Assembly: GCA_022560025.1 (NCBI GenBank)
Contig: JAFISE010000228.1
Coordinates: 1-40,180 of the forward strand
Length of the DNA stretch: 40,180 nt
Direction of reading: 5' to 3'
Origin: Stagonosporopsis chrysanthemi
Lineage: Eukaryota > Ascomycota > Dothideomycetes > Pleosporales > Didymellaceae
Shown: positions 22,402 through 33,102 of the stretch, one piece after another
Numbering within the stretch: position 1 is the first letter of the stretch
How the letters are laid out: every line of letters begins with the position of its first letter
Made by a program: the position numbers and the translations under genes
Notes under the pieces: model-generated
Told to the model about the DNA's origin: nothing
What the model saw: the letters and a program-made list of their open reading frames with translations, nothing else
Databases searched by the model: none

Positions 22402-23802
22402 TCAAGGATCTTCAACGTCCAGTATAATATCCACAGCTACTGACCGAAACGCCCATTCCAATAATTCGACCGAAGACTTGGGAGCCGGCCTCCAACTGCA
22501 TTGAATCGTTCTGAGGTTAGGCAGAGTGGCCTTACAGTCGGAACTTAATTGGAGCAGAGCCATTTCGATGTCGTCGTCCCATTCATCCTTGATGATAAGC
22601 ATCTCCAAGGATTCTGGTAAGATCGAAGACAATGCGGCTGGCTCTGTAGTATCGTCATCGCCCCAAAGAACAAGTCCAGCGACATCAAGATACTTCAACG
22701 CCTTGAACTCGCGCAAATCGCCCAGCGCTGGTATTGACGTTTCCATACCAACACGTGCTGCAGACTCTGACGTATCGATCGTGAGATGAGTTAGAGATGT
22801 ATGGACAGGCAGAAATGCCTCGCGTAGTGCAGGAAGATCCACTTCGTAGACAGGAATGCTGTCTGTCCATTTCCATCGACAGCTGAAGCGTTCTAAGGAG
22901 GCACATTCTTCAAAGTAGTCTTTCAGCCATTGGTAATTGACGTCAAAAACAACGAATGAAATCTCTTTCATCACGGGCAGACAGGCGCCTTTAAGCGACC
23001 CGGTGTAAAGAACACCCTCTGAAGCGAAGCGGCGCAAGTACTGGGAGATATTACCCTGGCCGTCCTTGGCATCGCAGACGATGACTTTGAGTACGAAGCC
23101 AAGGCAGGCTACTTCGTTTCCAAATCGTGAACCGACGGGTCGAGCGACTGATTGAGCCTGTTCGGCTGATTGAGCCTGACTGGCTGACTGAACCCGACTG
23201 ACTGACTGAGCCCAACTTAACAGCCACAATCGCCTGAGCCTGCCGGCATGATGCGTTATTGCTAGAACATCGAGAATATCATACTCATCTGGAAGCGAAG
23301 CATCCTGAATGTTCTCCATCATCGTAAGCATCACCCCGATAATGTCCCGGCCGGCGAGCAGACCGGGAGAAACCAAGTATTGCGGTTCTACAAGCGGAGG
23401 CCGAATCCTAGCTTTTCGTTCATGGAACTCGTGGCGCTCTTTCTTGCCAAGGCTTTCAAGTTCGTCTTCATAGAGCACGGCAAATTCGATGTATTGAACA
23501 TGTCCACATAGGTGTGGTTTGCTGAAGAGTGTGCGAAACAACAACGAGAAAAAGAGCCTGTTGGAGGTTTTTATAATGCATTGATACAAGAACGGGCTTG
23601 CGATGGCATTGAATTTCCGACAGCTCAAGCTCAGAGCGTAGAAGTTGCGCACAATTACTGCGTTTTCGTAGCAGCGTTGTCGTTCAGCGTCATCTTCGGC
23701 AAGCAAGCCACGTTCGATATGTAGTTGACCCACAATATTAACAAGGAGTTCGTCTGGAAGCTCTCCTATCAAGCATCGGTGCGCAACAACAGCGGGATCC
23801 AT
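22402..23802 (-). CDS. F-box-like protein with leucine-rich C-terminal half
   Basis: 466 residues in a single exon; the start ATG at 23802 is preceded by CCACA. The N-terminus has an F-box-like pattern: LIGELPDELLVNIVGQL (about residues 11-27), then LSLSCRKFNAIASPFLYQC (58-75). F-box proteins usually link substrates to the SCF ubiquitin ligase through Skp1. The second half (from about 250) has irregular Leu-rich strands such as SLERFSC, SLTHLTI, ALKYLDVAGL, SLEMLIIKD and LPNLRTIQC, which look like degenerate leucine-rich repeats that could bind a substrate. A hexapeptide repeat of the type AQSxxx (about residues 196-219) arises from a four-unit 18-nt DNA repeat. It is the last gene before the transposon block, its start being 279 nt from the outer inverted repeat. 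The substrate is unknown. Confidence 0.8.
   Translation of the reverse strand: MDPAVVAHRCLIGELPDELLVNIVGQLHIERGLLAEDDAERQRCYENAVIVRNFYALSLSCRKFNAIASPFLYQCIIKTSNRLFFSLLFRTLFSKPHLCGHVQYIEFAVLYEDELESLGKKERHEFHERKARIRPPLVEPQYLVSPGLLAGRDIIGVMLTMMENIQDASLPDEYDILDVLAITHHAGRLRRLWLLSWAQSVSRVQSASQAQSAEQAQSVARPVGSRFGNEVACLGFVLKVIVCDAKDGQGNISQYLRRFASEGVLYTGSLKGACLPVMKEISFVVFDVNYQWLKDYFEECASLERFSCRWKWTDSIPVYEVDLPALREAFLPVHTSLTHLTIDTSESAARVGMETSIPALGDLREFKALKYLDVAGLVLWGDDDTTEPAALSSILPESLEMLIIKDEWDDDIEMALLQLSSDCKATLPNLRTIQCSWRPAPKSSVELLEWAFRSVAVDIILDVEDP
23146..23217. repeat. In-frame minisatellite, 18 nt x 4, inside the F-box gene
   Basis: Four consecutive 18-nt units, for example GACTGATTGAGCCTGTTC and GGCTGATTGAGCCTGACT, with a few transitions between them. 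They encode an imperfect hexapeptide on the minus strand. Because the unit is a multiple of three, copy-number change would not break the frame. Confidence 0.85.
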
Positions 23803-24080
23803 TGTGGTTCTTCAGCTGGAAGCACAAACGTGCAGTGGCTTGGTTGCGGGCAATGACTGAGACGACACAGGGTGAGAGGAGGCGAAAATTCTGGACGGTA
23901 GGCCTGAGCAACGCGCGAGCGTGGTCGCTGGTAATCAGCTTCAGTCATTAAAACTTTTCGACGGTCATCTCGATGGCCAATGAATGAGCTGGTATAATGC
24001 TTGGAAGGACAGTGCGTTGAGCGGAGTAGTCTTGATGTGAAAATGAGAAGGTTGTTGCGATGCTGTACTATTCCACTCTA

Positions 24081-24119
24081 CCGTGTCTGTGCGCGTGACG
24101 CCCGGATTCGCGTGACGCC
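24081..24119. repeat. Left terminal inverted repeat of the pogo-like element
   Basis: Begins CCGTGTCTGTGCGCGTGACG. It matches the reverse complement of 39520-39558 at 33 of 39 positions; all six differences are C/T or G/A transitions. Inside it CGCGTGACGCC occurs twice (also just past the end), a likely bipartite transposase-binding site. It has kept its CpG sites, unlike the interior of the element. Confidence 0.92.
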
Positions 24120-24240
24120 CGCTCTGAGCTTTGAAGCTCATCACAAAATGAGGTTATAGAGCCACATACAATAGCTATTATTGTTGAACAATTTATTAGT
24201 CTGTTCTATAGACTTATGCGACAAAGTTCCTCTATATAAA

Positions 24241-24990
24241 CTATTTATATAAAGTGGCTGTGCGGCTACTGCAGGTAGTGTAGGTGCGCGCAGGTAGAGG
24301 AGGTGTTGCAGGCTTTAGGTAACTACGCGCACCTACACTACAACGTGCAGGCTTCTTTTTTACTATAGAAGCTTTTAAAGCTGTCTTATTGCCTCTTTAG
24401 GACAATTGTATAGCTTCCTAGGCGTTATAAGCTTACTTCTAACGTTCTTTTTTAGCCTTGCGTTTAGCTACTTCTTCTGCCTTCTTAGCTTTGACATAGT
24501 CTTTCTCTTTCTTCTCCCTTGCCTGCTGCTTACACTTTTCCTAAGCTACTTGCTCCTTGTATAGCTTATTAGCGTGCCTAAGTTTAGCTATCTCTGCTTT
24601 TCTAGCTTCTTCTGCCTTAGCTTCTTGTTGTTTTGCTTACTTATACTAGCGTGCTTTATTAATCCTACAAAGAGAGTAAAACACTACTCTACTATAATAC
24701 TCTTTAGGTTTCTAGAAGTTAAAAGGTTTTCTTTTCTTCTTATACTTCTTCTAAGTCTTAAAAACCTCTTTTAGGCCTGCTATCTTATAGTAGAGTAGCT
24801 AGTTTTATATTAAGATGTAGTAGAGAGAGTAGCTAATCTTTCTTAGCTCCTTACTACTCTTATTCTTAGCTACTTTGCGCAGTAAGGTCTCTATTTTAAG
24901 CTAATCTTTGCTAGAATAAGTTAAAAAAAAGCTTCTACTAGTATTAGAAGCCTAAAGAGAAGGCTTAGCAAAGTAGTAAAAGATAACATT
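24241..24990 (-). pseudogene. pogo-like transposase, C-terminal part
   Basis: Minus-strand frame ending at a TAG at 24241-24243. In order it shows SSKDWLKIETLLRKVAKNKS-like sequence, a KKYKKKRKPFNF stretch followed by KPKEYYSRVVFYS (a form of the family's GGAVFWSPRK region), then a long Lys/Glu/Ala-rich coiled coil (AKQQEAKAEEARKAEIAKLR and onward) and a basic tail. This is the usual end of fungal pogo-type (DDE_1) transposases. It is interrupted by several TAG/TAA codons. The break where the LINE is inserted lies just beyond its upstream end. The N-terminal and catalytic parts are at 38280-39470. Confidence 0.85.
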
Positions 24991-25003
24991 AGGTTAGAGG
25001 GGC

Positions 25004-25021
25004 TAGTTAGTTAGTTAGTAT
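25004..25021. repeat. (TTAG)n tract, probable 3' tail of the LINE
   Basis: A GGCTAGTTAGTTAGTTAGTA-like run on the plus strand, i.e. (CTAA)n on the LINE's coding strand. It lies between the end of LINE ORF2 and the start of recognisable pogo transposase sequence, so it may be the tandem-repeat tail that some LINEs have in place of poly-A. This assignment is inference. Confidence 0.45.
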
Positions 25022-25255
25022 TTATTTTACGTCTAGTTAATAGAGATAAAGTCTACTATCTTGCCTTTTAAAGAGTATATATAACGTACTAAGCTATAGA
25101 ATTACAGTGCTAATATACTACCTTAGAAAGTATTTCTTGCCTATATAGGTATTGCTACTATTTTAGAGCTACAGCTCTTTTTCTAGTTAGAAAGACTAGG
25201 CAATATATATATATTAGAGTAATTTCTTTATATTTTAAGGTATTTATATACTAAG

Positions 25256-25341
25256 GTAAAAAAAAAAAAAGAAAGAGAGTAAGTAAGTATATATATATAT
25301 AGAAGAGAAAATAAAAAGAAAGAAAAAAAGAAAAAAAAAAT
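25256..25341. repeat. Purine-rich low-complexity tract
   Basis: A-rich runs broken by G, GTAAGTAAGT and a (TA)n stretch, in what should be the 3' untranslated part of the LINE. On the LINE strand it is polypyrimidine. No gene function is inferred. Confidence 0.8.
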
Positions 25342-25429
25342 AGAGTTTTACAGCTAATATACTAGACTTACTTCTACTAAGTGCTATATTGCTTGTTACT
25401 GTTACAAAGCTATAAGAGCTAATAAAGGC

Positions 25430-27350
25430 AGATCTTAGTATAGTATTATATAAGCTAGACAAAGGCCTTAAAGGCTTCTAGATCTTTAATTAGCTCTGCA
25501 GTATACGCTAAGCCTTTAGCCTAGCTAGATAGCAGTATAGGTAGTTAAAGTAGCTATTAGCTAAAGGTCTCTAGAGTCTTATAGCAGAGTATAAAGTACT
25601 CTAGTATCTTGTCTTGTCTATATAAGTAGGTAAGGTTTTTATCTTTATAGTTATACTTTTAGTAGTACTAAGTAAAGTCTCTATATATAGATTAAATAAA
25701 AAAAAGCCTAGCTAAAGTAGCTCTTAGTAGATCTAGCTTCTTTAGACTGCTATATAGTATATAGTCTAAGTCTTAGCTTTTATACTACTTAGAGAGCTTA
25801 GTCTTCTTATTAGACTACTAAGTCTGTTATGTATGCTAAAGTATCTTACAGGCTATTGTTTTAATACCTAAGAGTATAGGCATAGCTACCTTTCTAGTTA
25901 GGAGTAATAAGTACTAGGCTTCTAGGTTAGCAAGTCTGTCTACTACTTTGTTTTCTTTAATACCTAGGTGTTTAAAGGCCTATTTAATAGAAATATTGTG
26001 TGTCTCTATAGCACTATAGTACTTTAAGAAGGCCTATTATAAAGTAAAGAGTATAACGCCTCTAAGGTACTATATAACTAAAGTACTGTCTATATATAGC
26101 TAGATTTAACAAGTGTAAAGTGCTAGCTATCTAATAGTGTGTTAGAAGCTTCTTTATACCTTAATAGCTTCTATATTAAAGACATGTATAGTAGAGTAAA
26201 GTAAGCTATATCTAGTTTATAGTTGCTTTTTATCTTAATACACTATAAAGCTATAAGTAACTTACTTTTCTTTATTTTTTGTATACTGTTTAGATCTATC
26301 TAAAAAGATAGCAACGTCTAAAGGTAGAAGGTTAGCTTACTATTCTTAAAATACTTTTGCTACACTCTTTTTATCTATACCTATTATTAAGTCTATTTAG
26401 TAGCTAAGTAAGTAGTAAGAAGCTAATAGTATTATCCTAAGAATCTTAGGCAGTAGAGATCCTAGGTACTAGACTTTAGTCTGTATTTGCTGCAGCTTTC
26501 TAGCTAACCTGCCTATGCTTATTCTTATAGCTGCTGTGCAGCTAGCAAGTAGGTATTCTGTATCTATTGTGCGTAAATGTGTTGCAAAGCAGAGTTTAGC
26601 TTCTTCTAGTGTATTAGCAGCAAAGAGTAGTCTAGTATCTTAGAAGAAAGTAGTAATAAAGGTTGTTTACTATACTAAGAGAATCTTTCTAGCTGCTATA
26701 GCTAGTATTTTATCTATAACTACTATATACTACTCTATATAAGTACTAACCTCTGTAAGTCTACTAGGTTTTAGTATATATAAAAGCTTTATATAACCTT
26801 TGTACTAGCACTTAGCTCTATATAGAAGAGATAAGTATATATAGGTTATTATAGCTTTGTAAAAAAAGCTAGCTAGTAGTCTATAAGCTATATTTACTAA
26901 GCTATAAATATAATAAGCTACTTTAGCTACTTTTATATTGTGTGTAGCTATATAGCGCTTAAAGGTAAGCTTGTAGTTAAACTAGATCTCTAGCTATTAG
27001 AGAGCTAGCTAGGTTCTTAATATATTTAGTAAGATTAGATAGATTATAAGATATTTATCTACTATACAGAGTAGTGTATAGCTACTCTTCTATTAAGTAA
27101 AGTAGATTATTTCTTGTTTTTCTAGAGTAAAGGTAACCTTATTAGCTGTACTCTATGCTTTAATCTATTATAGGTCTGCTGCTAGGAGCTAGACGTTCTT
27201 ATTAAGAGAGTGTAAGGCCTAATATAAGTATATATTATCTATATATCTAAATCTCTTCTTTATATCTATAGACAGCAGCTCTACTAAGTATAGTATATAC
27301 AAGACTAAAGAAAAGAGTAAGCTCTGTAGTGTACTGTAAGTAACTAAGTA
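25430..27350 (-). pseudogene. LINE ORF2, C-terminal part (RT fingers/palm end, RNase H, C-terminal domain)
   Basis: In minus-strand translation with stops at expected Trp/Gln codons, the RT catalytic box reads RYIDN (27229-27252; G-Y-A-D-D in intact relatives, the changes explained by C-to-T/G-to-A). It is followed by LHSLNKNV, LLAADL and TANKVTFTLEKQEIIYF, which is typical of LINE reverse transcriptases. Further on, LYIDSTLVI (about 26080) and AFLKYYSAIETHNISIK then HLGIKENKVVDRLANLEA (about 25935-26010) are the RNase H domain. The C-terminal region with DLLRATLARLF and a degraded Cys/His segment ends near 25430. The gypsy element cuts it off at 27351. The missing N-terminal part continues at 34602. 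Confidence 0.88.
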
Positions 27351-27355
27351 GCTAG
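27351..27355. repeat. Target site duplication, left copy (gypsy)
   Basis: GCTAG directly before the TG of the left LTR; the identical pentamer follows the right LTR at 34597-34601. Confidence 0.9.
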
Positions 27356-27633
27356 TGTAAGAACAAGCCTAGTTCTTTAAGCCTACCTTACATTACCTAA
27401 TAACTACCTAACTTAGATCTGTCTTCTAACTGCTTGTTAGTACAGTCTTTTCTAAGCTTCTAGGTATAAGAAGGGAAGCTTCTATAGAGTTTAGATAGAT
27501 AGTTTTAAAGTATTCTTTTATATAAGACCTATAGGAATAGAGATCTAGTCTTATAGTTTATCTTAGTACTCCTATACACCTTATAGCAGATACTTATATA
27601 ATTTAGACTCTTTTAGCATTCTGTATTGTTATA
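27356..27633 (+). repeat. 5' LTR of the gypsy element
   Basis: 278 bp starting TGTAAGAACAAGCCTAG. It aligns along its whole length with 34319-34596; the differences seen are nearly all C/T or G/A. It ends TGTTATA, the terminal CA apparently mutated to TA. Confidence 0.95.
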
Positions 27634-27979
27634 TTATACTTTAAAACTTGTTCTAGCTAGTAATAGCCTTATAATAATATTGCTATAGTTTTGTTTAGTT
27701 ATTTGTATAAGTGCAGCTAGGGTTTGTATTATACCTAAACTGTAAGAGTCTTTAAACTGTTTATACTATAGTTAGGATTCTAGAGATCTTTTAACAACTA
27801 AAGCCTATAGGTTTAGAACTTCTTACAACTTACTACTCTAGGATTAACTTTAGAAAAGCTGTGTTAGATTATACTAAGATAGACACTTAGAGACTATTAA
27901 TAACCTACTTAATTTAGATACAACCTTAATATTAAGTACTACTATAGAACCTACTACTTAGTCCTAGAACTAATTAGGG

Positions 27980-29150
27980 GCTAGACGCCCCTAAAGCTTT
28001 ATATTAGTACAACTGTCCCTTGCTAACAACAGATCTAATTTAGAGCTATCTTACTACAATCTCTTAAAAAAGATAGCCTAACTACAGTAAGAACTTGCTT
28101 AGTTACGTGCTAGTCTTGCTCTAGCAGATTGCCTTCTACTTACAATAAAAACACTACTAATAGGTGTACTATATTAATTTACTATAAAGCAGCTATTAGA
28201 AGCTAGCTTAGTACTTATAGTATGCAAGAAGCTTTCTAAAAAAACTCTTAATATTAAGGTTTTTATAAATAGAAGTAACCTTACCTTTTAGTAATAGTAT
28301 ACCTCTATTTAAGACTAACTTAAGATTAATATAGACTACTATTAGAGTGTACGTGCCTGTATAGCCTTTGTCTAGGGTTATACCTCTAGATTAGCTAAAG
28401 AATACTTAGAACCTTAGTACCTTTCTAATAATAAGACAGATTGCTTTTATACTATAGAAGAGATAATTACGCTCTTTAAGACATACTTTGTTACTAGGAA
28501 TAAGCAAGCAGAAAGCTAAGCAGCCTTTATTTAACTCTAAATAGAGAAATTAAAAGCTTTCTCTGCTTTTAAGAGCTGCTTTCTTAGTGCAGCTATTAAA
28601 AGAAAGGTACTCTAATTAGAATAGTTTTACTATATATAGACTAAGATCTCTCTAAGTATTTAAGTACTTAATCTAGGCTTTAAGTAGTAATAGCATAATT
28701 CTTTTTCTTAAATAGTAGAATACTTAACTGCCTATAATATAAAAAGGAGGAACAACTCTACTATGCTACTACTTCTAGTTTTGCAACTCTTAAGATTAAT
28801 AAGAATACCTTAGTTAGATGCAAAACAGAGCTCTGTTATAACAAGTTAACAAGATTACTCTTTTCCTAGCTAATCTACTTACTTTGCCTAGAGTACCCCT
28901 ATACCTTGCTAACCTTTTAATACACCTGCACCTATAAAAGATATAATTCTAAGAGCTTGCTACAACTATAGAAAACTAGAACACTTTACTAAAGATTATA
29001 CAGTACTCTGCATGCACAAAATTAAGGTAGAACAAGAAGACTTTATTAATGCTAAAGAAGACTTTAACAAGACTAATACAATCTCTATAGGAAACAGTCT
29101 TACCTAAAAAGATTACTCTACTTAGGCCTAAACTAATATAATCTATCTAA
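27980..29150 (+). pseudogene. Degraded gag of the gypsy element
   Basis: No frame is intact. Capsid-like pieces can be read around 28440-28780. The clearest landmark is a zinc knuckle at 28958-28999 reading CYNYRKLEHFTKDY, which fits C-x2-C-x4-H-x4-C with the second and last Cys changed to Tyr, as G-to-A mutation of Cys codons predicts. Pol follows on the same strand. Confidence 0.75.
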
Positions 29151-29199
29151 TTTCTTACTGTCTTATTTGTTTAGTAGACCTTATTTCCTTACTTCTACT

Positions 29200-32100
29200 A
29201 TTCTTTGTAACTAAGGGCTTAGTGTTTAACTCTGCTCCTTAGTTAACACTAGTGCCTAAGGATTTTTATTTTTAAATTCTAATATTACTTATTTTATTTC
29301 TACTTCTCTCTATAAACCTATCTAAAAGCTACTTTTTTTAGTTTAAGTTAAAGGTTTCTAAGATTAAATTACTTCTTCTGTAACCTAGTATATATAGTTA
29401 CACCTTATAGTTAATAGCTAGAAAGTGTATAACTGCTTTTTTATTATTATAGATCTTAGATTACAAGATTATATTATTAGAATTAAATAGCTTAAGTGCT
29501 TTAAGCTGCAACTTAATATAGATAGGTCTTAGTTAATGTAGCCTATTAAATACTCTTAATTATACAATCCTGTACTGCCTTTATTAATAACTTTGTAACA
29601 ACCCCTTAGAAAAGGCAAAGCCTAACAAGACGTAGAGTAACAAAATACTCTATAGGAACAAAAAGAGTATTAGTAACAATACAGCCTTAGTACAACTATT
29701 TAATATATAAAAAGTATATTAAGGTTGCTTAAGTTTTGTTTATAACTTCTAGTGCTACCTAACAAAGTAGTAAACACTCTTGTAACTAGTCTAACTAAGG
29801 TTGCTACTATTACTATACTCTTAGCTAATGCTTTCTACTTCTTAATAAAGAAACTGCAAAACAAGTTCTTTATAACTAATTTATACAAGATTACTTATAT
29901 TATAAAAGAGAAGTATAACTAAGATAACTCTAAAAACGCTTAACTAATCTAAAAATACTTACTAGCCTAGTACTCTTAGTATGCTAATATGTTTAGCAAA
30001 ACAGAAGCTAAAAGCCTTCTAGATTACTACTCTTATAACTATAAGATTGTTCTAAAAGAACCTTTACTTAACTACTATTCTTCTTTGTACAAACAGAACC
30101 TTAAAGAACTTAAGGCAACTAAGAAGTTTATATAAGATTAACTCTAACATAGTTAGATTAAACACAGCTAAAGTCTATTTATATTACTAGTACTATGTAT
30201 ATAAAAGCTAAATAGAAGCTTATATATCTATATAGACTATTATAAATTAAATAATTTAACTTGCAAAGACTTTTATTTAATACTCTGCATAGACAAGCTG
30301 CTTGCCTAACTATCTAAAGCAAAGATATTTACTAAGTTTAATATTTAATTAGCTTTTAACTAAATCTGTATAGATCCTACCTTAAAAGAGTATACTATGT
30401 TCTAGACGCGTTACAGTATATACAAGTACAAAGTCTTACTATTTAGTTTATATAATAGCTCTGCTACGTACTAATACTATATAAATAATATTCTAATTAA
30501 CTACTTAGATAACTTCTATATTACTTACCTAGACAATATTCTTATCTACTTTAAAGACGCTTAGACTTACTAGACATACGTTAAAAAAGTTCTAGAACGT
30601 CTTTACTCTACAGGCCTGCAGGTTAATATTAAGAAAAGTAAATTCTATATAACTTATACTTAGTACCTTAGGTATATTCTTATAAACAAAGGTATTAAGG
30701 TAGATTCTAAGAAGGTACAGGCTTTAGCAGACTAGAAGCTACTTATAACTGTAATAGGTGTAAAATTGTTCTTAGGCTTTACTAGTTTCTATTAATAATT
30801 TATGCCTAAGTTCTCTTAAGTAGTAAAACTTTTAATTATATTGTAGAGTCTGTTAAATGCCTTTAAATAGACTCTAGACTGCTAGGCTAGCTTTAAGAAG
30901 CTTAAACAGAGCCTATTAGCTATCTTAACTCTATACTACTTTAACTTAAACCTTAAAACAAAGCTTAAAACTAATATATTAGATAGAGTAGTAGCTAGTG
31001 TTATATCTTAGAAATACGCAGATAACTGCTAGTACCTTACAGCATTCTATAGCTGTTCTCTATTAGGTTTAGAGCTTAACTAGGAGATCTATAATAAAGA
31101 GCTCTTTGCTATCTTCTAAGCTTTTAACAAGTAGAAAGCAGAGCTAACGTCTATATTAAATTAAATCTGTGTCTACTTTAACTACTATTTTCTAGAATAT
31201 TTTATAACTACTAAAGTCTTAAATACCTAACAAGCTAGGTAGGCAGAGGCACTTGCTCTGTTTAACTTCTAAATTAAGTACACCCTAAAGAAGAATAATA
31301 AAAAGGCTAATATTCTTAGTTAAAGGGAGTAAGACCTAGCTAACCTTAAGACAACTTAGGAAGATAATTGCTCCTAGGTATTATTAAGACTTTAATAACT
31401 TTACAACTATATTAACTTTAATCTTGCCTAAGTCTATCTTTTATATTTCTTAGTACACACTATCTATACCTTGTAGCTAAAGATATAGTTAGACTCTTTA
31501 GAACTAATTAAAGCTATGCTGCAACATAATTGCTAGGCCTTTAAAAAAAAGTAAAAATCTCTAGCTTCTAGTTATTAGATCTATAACAGTCTGCTTTTAT
31601 ACTAAGATTGTCTGTGTATAGTCCTAGACTTAGTGCTGTGCACTTGCTTTATCTAAGAAGCTTATAACTAAGTATCTACTACTTACTTAAGTGTAAAGAA
31701 AACTTACTAGCTACTATTCTAATAGTATTACTAGCAGAGTATAAGAGTAAGCTATAAATAATATATATAAAATTATATCTCTTGTTGCTGTAGTTATTTA
31801 AAATAGACCTAACTCTGCAGGTACTTCTACTTATTGCCTATCTTTAATTAACCTATACAGCACTTGTATATAGATTTTAAGAATTTTTTAAAGGACAAAG
31901 CTAGATATAATTAAATACTTATTATTATTAACTATTTAACAAAGTAAGTAATTACTATTTTGTGCTACAAGACTATAACTACATAAGAAATAGCTTCTTT
32001 GTTTATCTAATAAGTTTATTGTTTTAGTTATACTTTTAAATTAATAGTGTCTAATTGTAGACCTTAGTTTATGTCTTGTTTCTAGTCTAAGTTCTGCTAG

Positions 32101-32990
32101 ATTATTAGTGTTAAAGTTAAGCTTTCTACTACCTACTATAAGAAAACTAATAGCTAAACAGAGATTATAAACAAGTATATTAACTAGCAGCTATAACTAT
32201 TTGTAACGTACTATTAAGATAACTAGTCTAAATTGCTGCTACTTATTAACTGTGCACAGCTTACCTTACTTTATTCTAGTATTAGAATAACTCTTTATTA
32301 AGTATTATTTAGAAGTAAACCTAGACAGAGCTAGTAGTAGAATAGACTTAATATAGATACAACTCTTTATAACAACCTAAACTACTAAGATATACTTGCT
32401 CTAGTAACCTGTATGTACTAAGCTTAGAAGGTAGCTAAAGAGAACATAGAAAAGGTGCAGCTGCAAATAAAAGCTACTAAGAATAAGCACTGCAGTCTAG
32501 TTAACTAGGCAGTAGGTAATAAGGTATACTTGTTAACTAAGAACTTAGCTATTAAGCGTCCTAGCTAAAAGCTATCTAACCTATAGAAAGGTCTATTTAA
32601 AGTTCTTAAGCAAGTTAGTTATTTATAGTATTTAAAACTTTTTTTTAGTTTATAAATTTACAACGTCTTTACCCTAGATATACTCTGTAAAGACCTAGCA
32701 GACCTTCTGCCTAGACAAGAAGCTCTAAAACCCTTAGGTATCCTAATTTAAAGAGTTAAAGAATAGAAAGTACAAGAGATACTTACAAGTAAGCTAGTCT
32801 AACAATGCTTAAAGTACTATATAAGTTAGCTAGAATACAACTTTAACTCTACTTAGTACCTAGTAGAAAACTTTAAGAACGCTCTCTATAAGCTAAGAGC
32901 GTTTTACAATAGGTATCTATAATTACTAGGTCTTTTAATATAGTTACTAAATTAGATTAAATCCTAAGAAGAGAACAGCTAGTAATAGTT
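29200..32990 (+). pseudogene. Degraded pol of the gypsy element: RT, RNase H, integrase, chromodomain
   Basis: Domains recognisable despite many stops. The reverse transcriptase (about 30150-30800) has IYIDYYKLNNLT, SKAKIFTKFNI and the catalytic box YLDN (30526-30537; YLDD in intact elements), then GLQVNIKKSKFYIT and GIKVDSKKVQALAD. RNase H (about 30960-31260) has LNxEIYNKELFAIF. The integrase (about 31500-32700) has HLYIDFKNFLKDKARYN near 31860, around its first catalytic Asp. A chromodomain-like end (about 32780-32990) has STxYLVENFKNALYKLRAFYNRYL. Protease should lie before RT but is not clearly seen. The chromodomain places it with the chromoviruses, whose integrases target methylated-histone chromatin. 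Confidence 0.88.
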
Positions 32991-33102
32991 TAAGTAAGCA
33001 CGTTATAAATTTTAAAGATAAAGAAGACCTAGACTACTTTAAACTCTTACTAACCTAACTAAGTAACAAAGAAAAACGTCTACCTTACTATATATATAGT
33101 AA

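Noticed and set aside
24574..25462. Short hydrophobic ORFs (24574-24774 plus, 25244-25462 minus) that look like membrane proteins
   Set aside because: The first is the antisense of the transposase coiled coil. The second comes from the A-rich low-complexity tract in the LINE tail. Phe/Leu/Ser richness is a composition effect.
27976..27992. Small GC hairpin AGGGGC-TAGAC-GCCCCT in the gypsy element, considered as a regulatory structure or attachment site
   Set aside because: A single 6-bp stem with no repeat elsewhere; such hairpins arise by chance.
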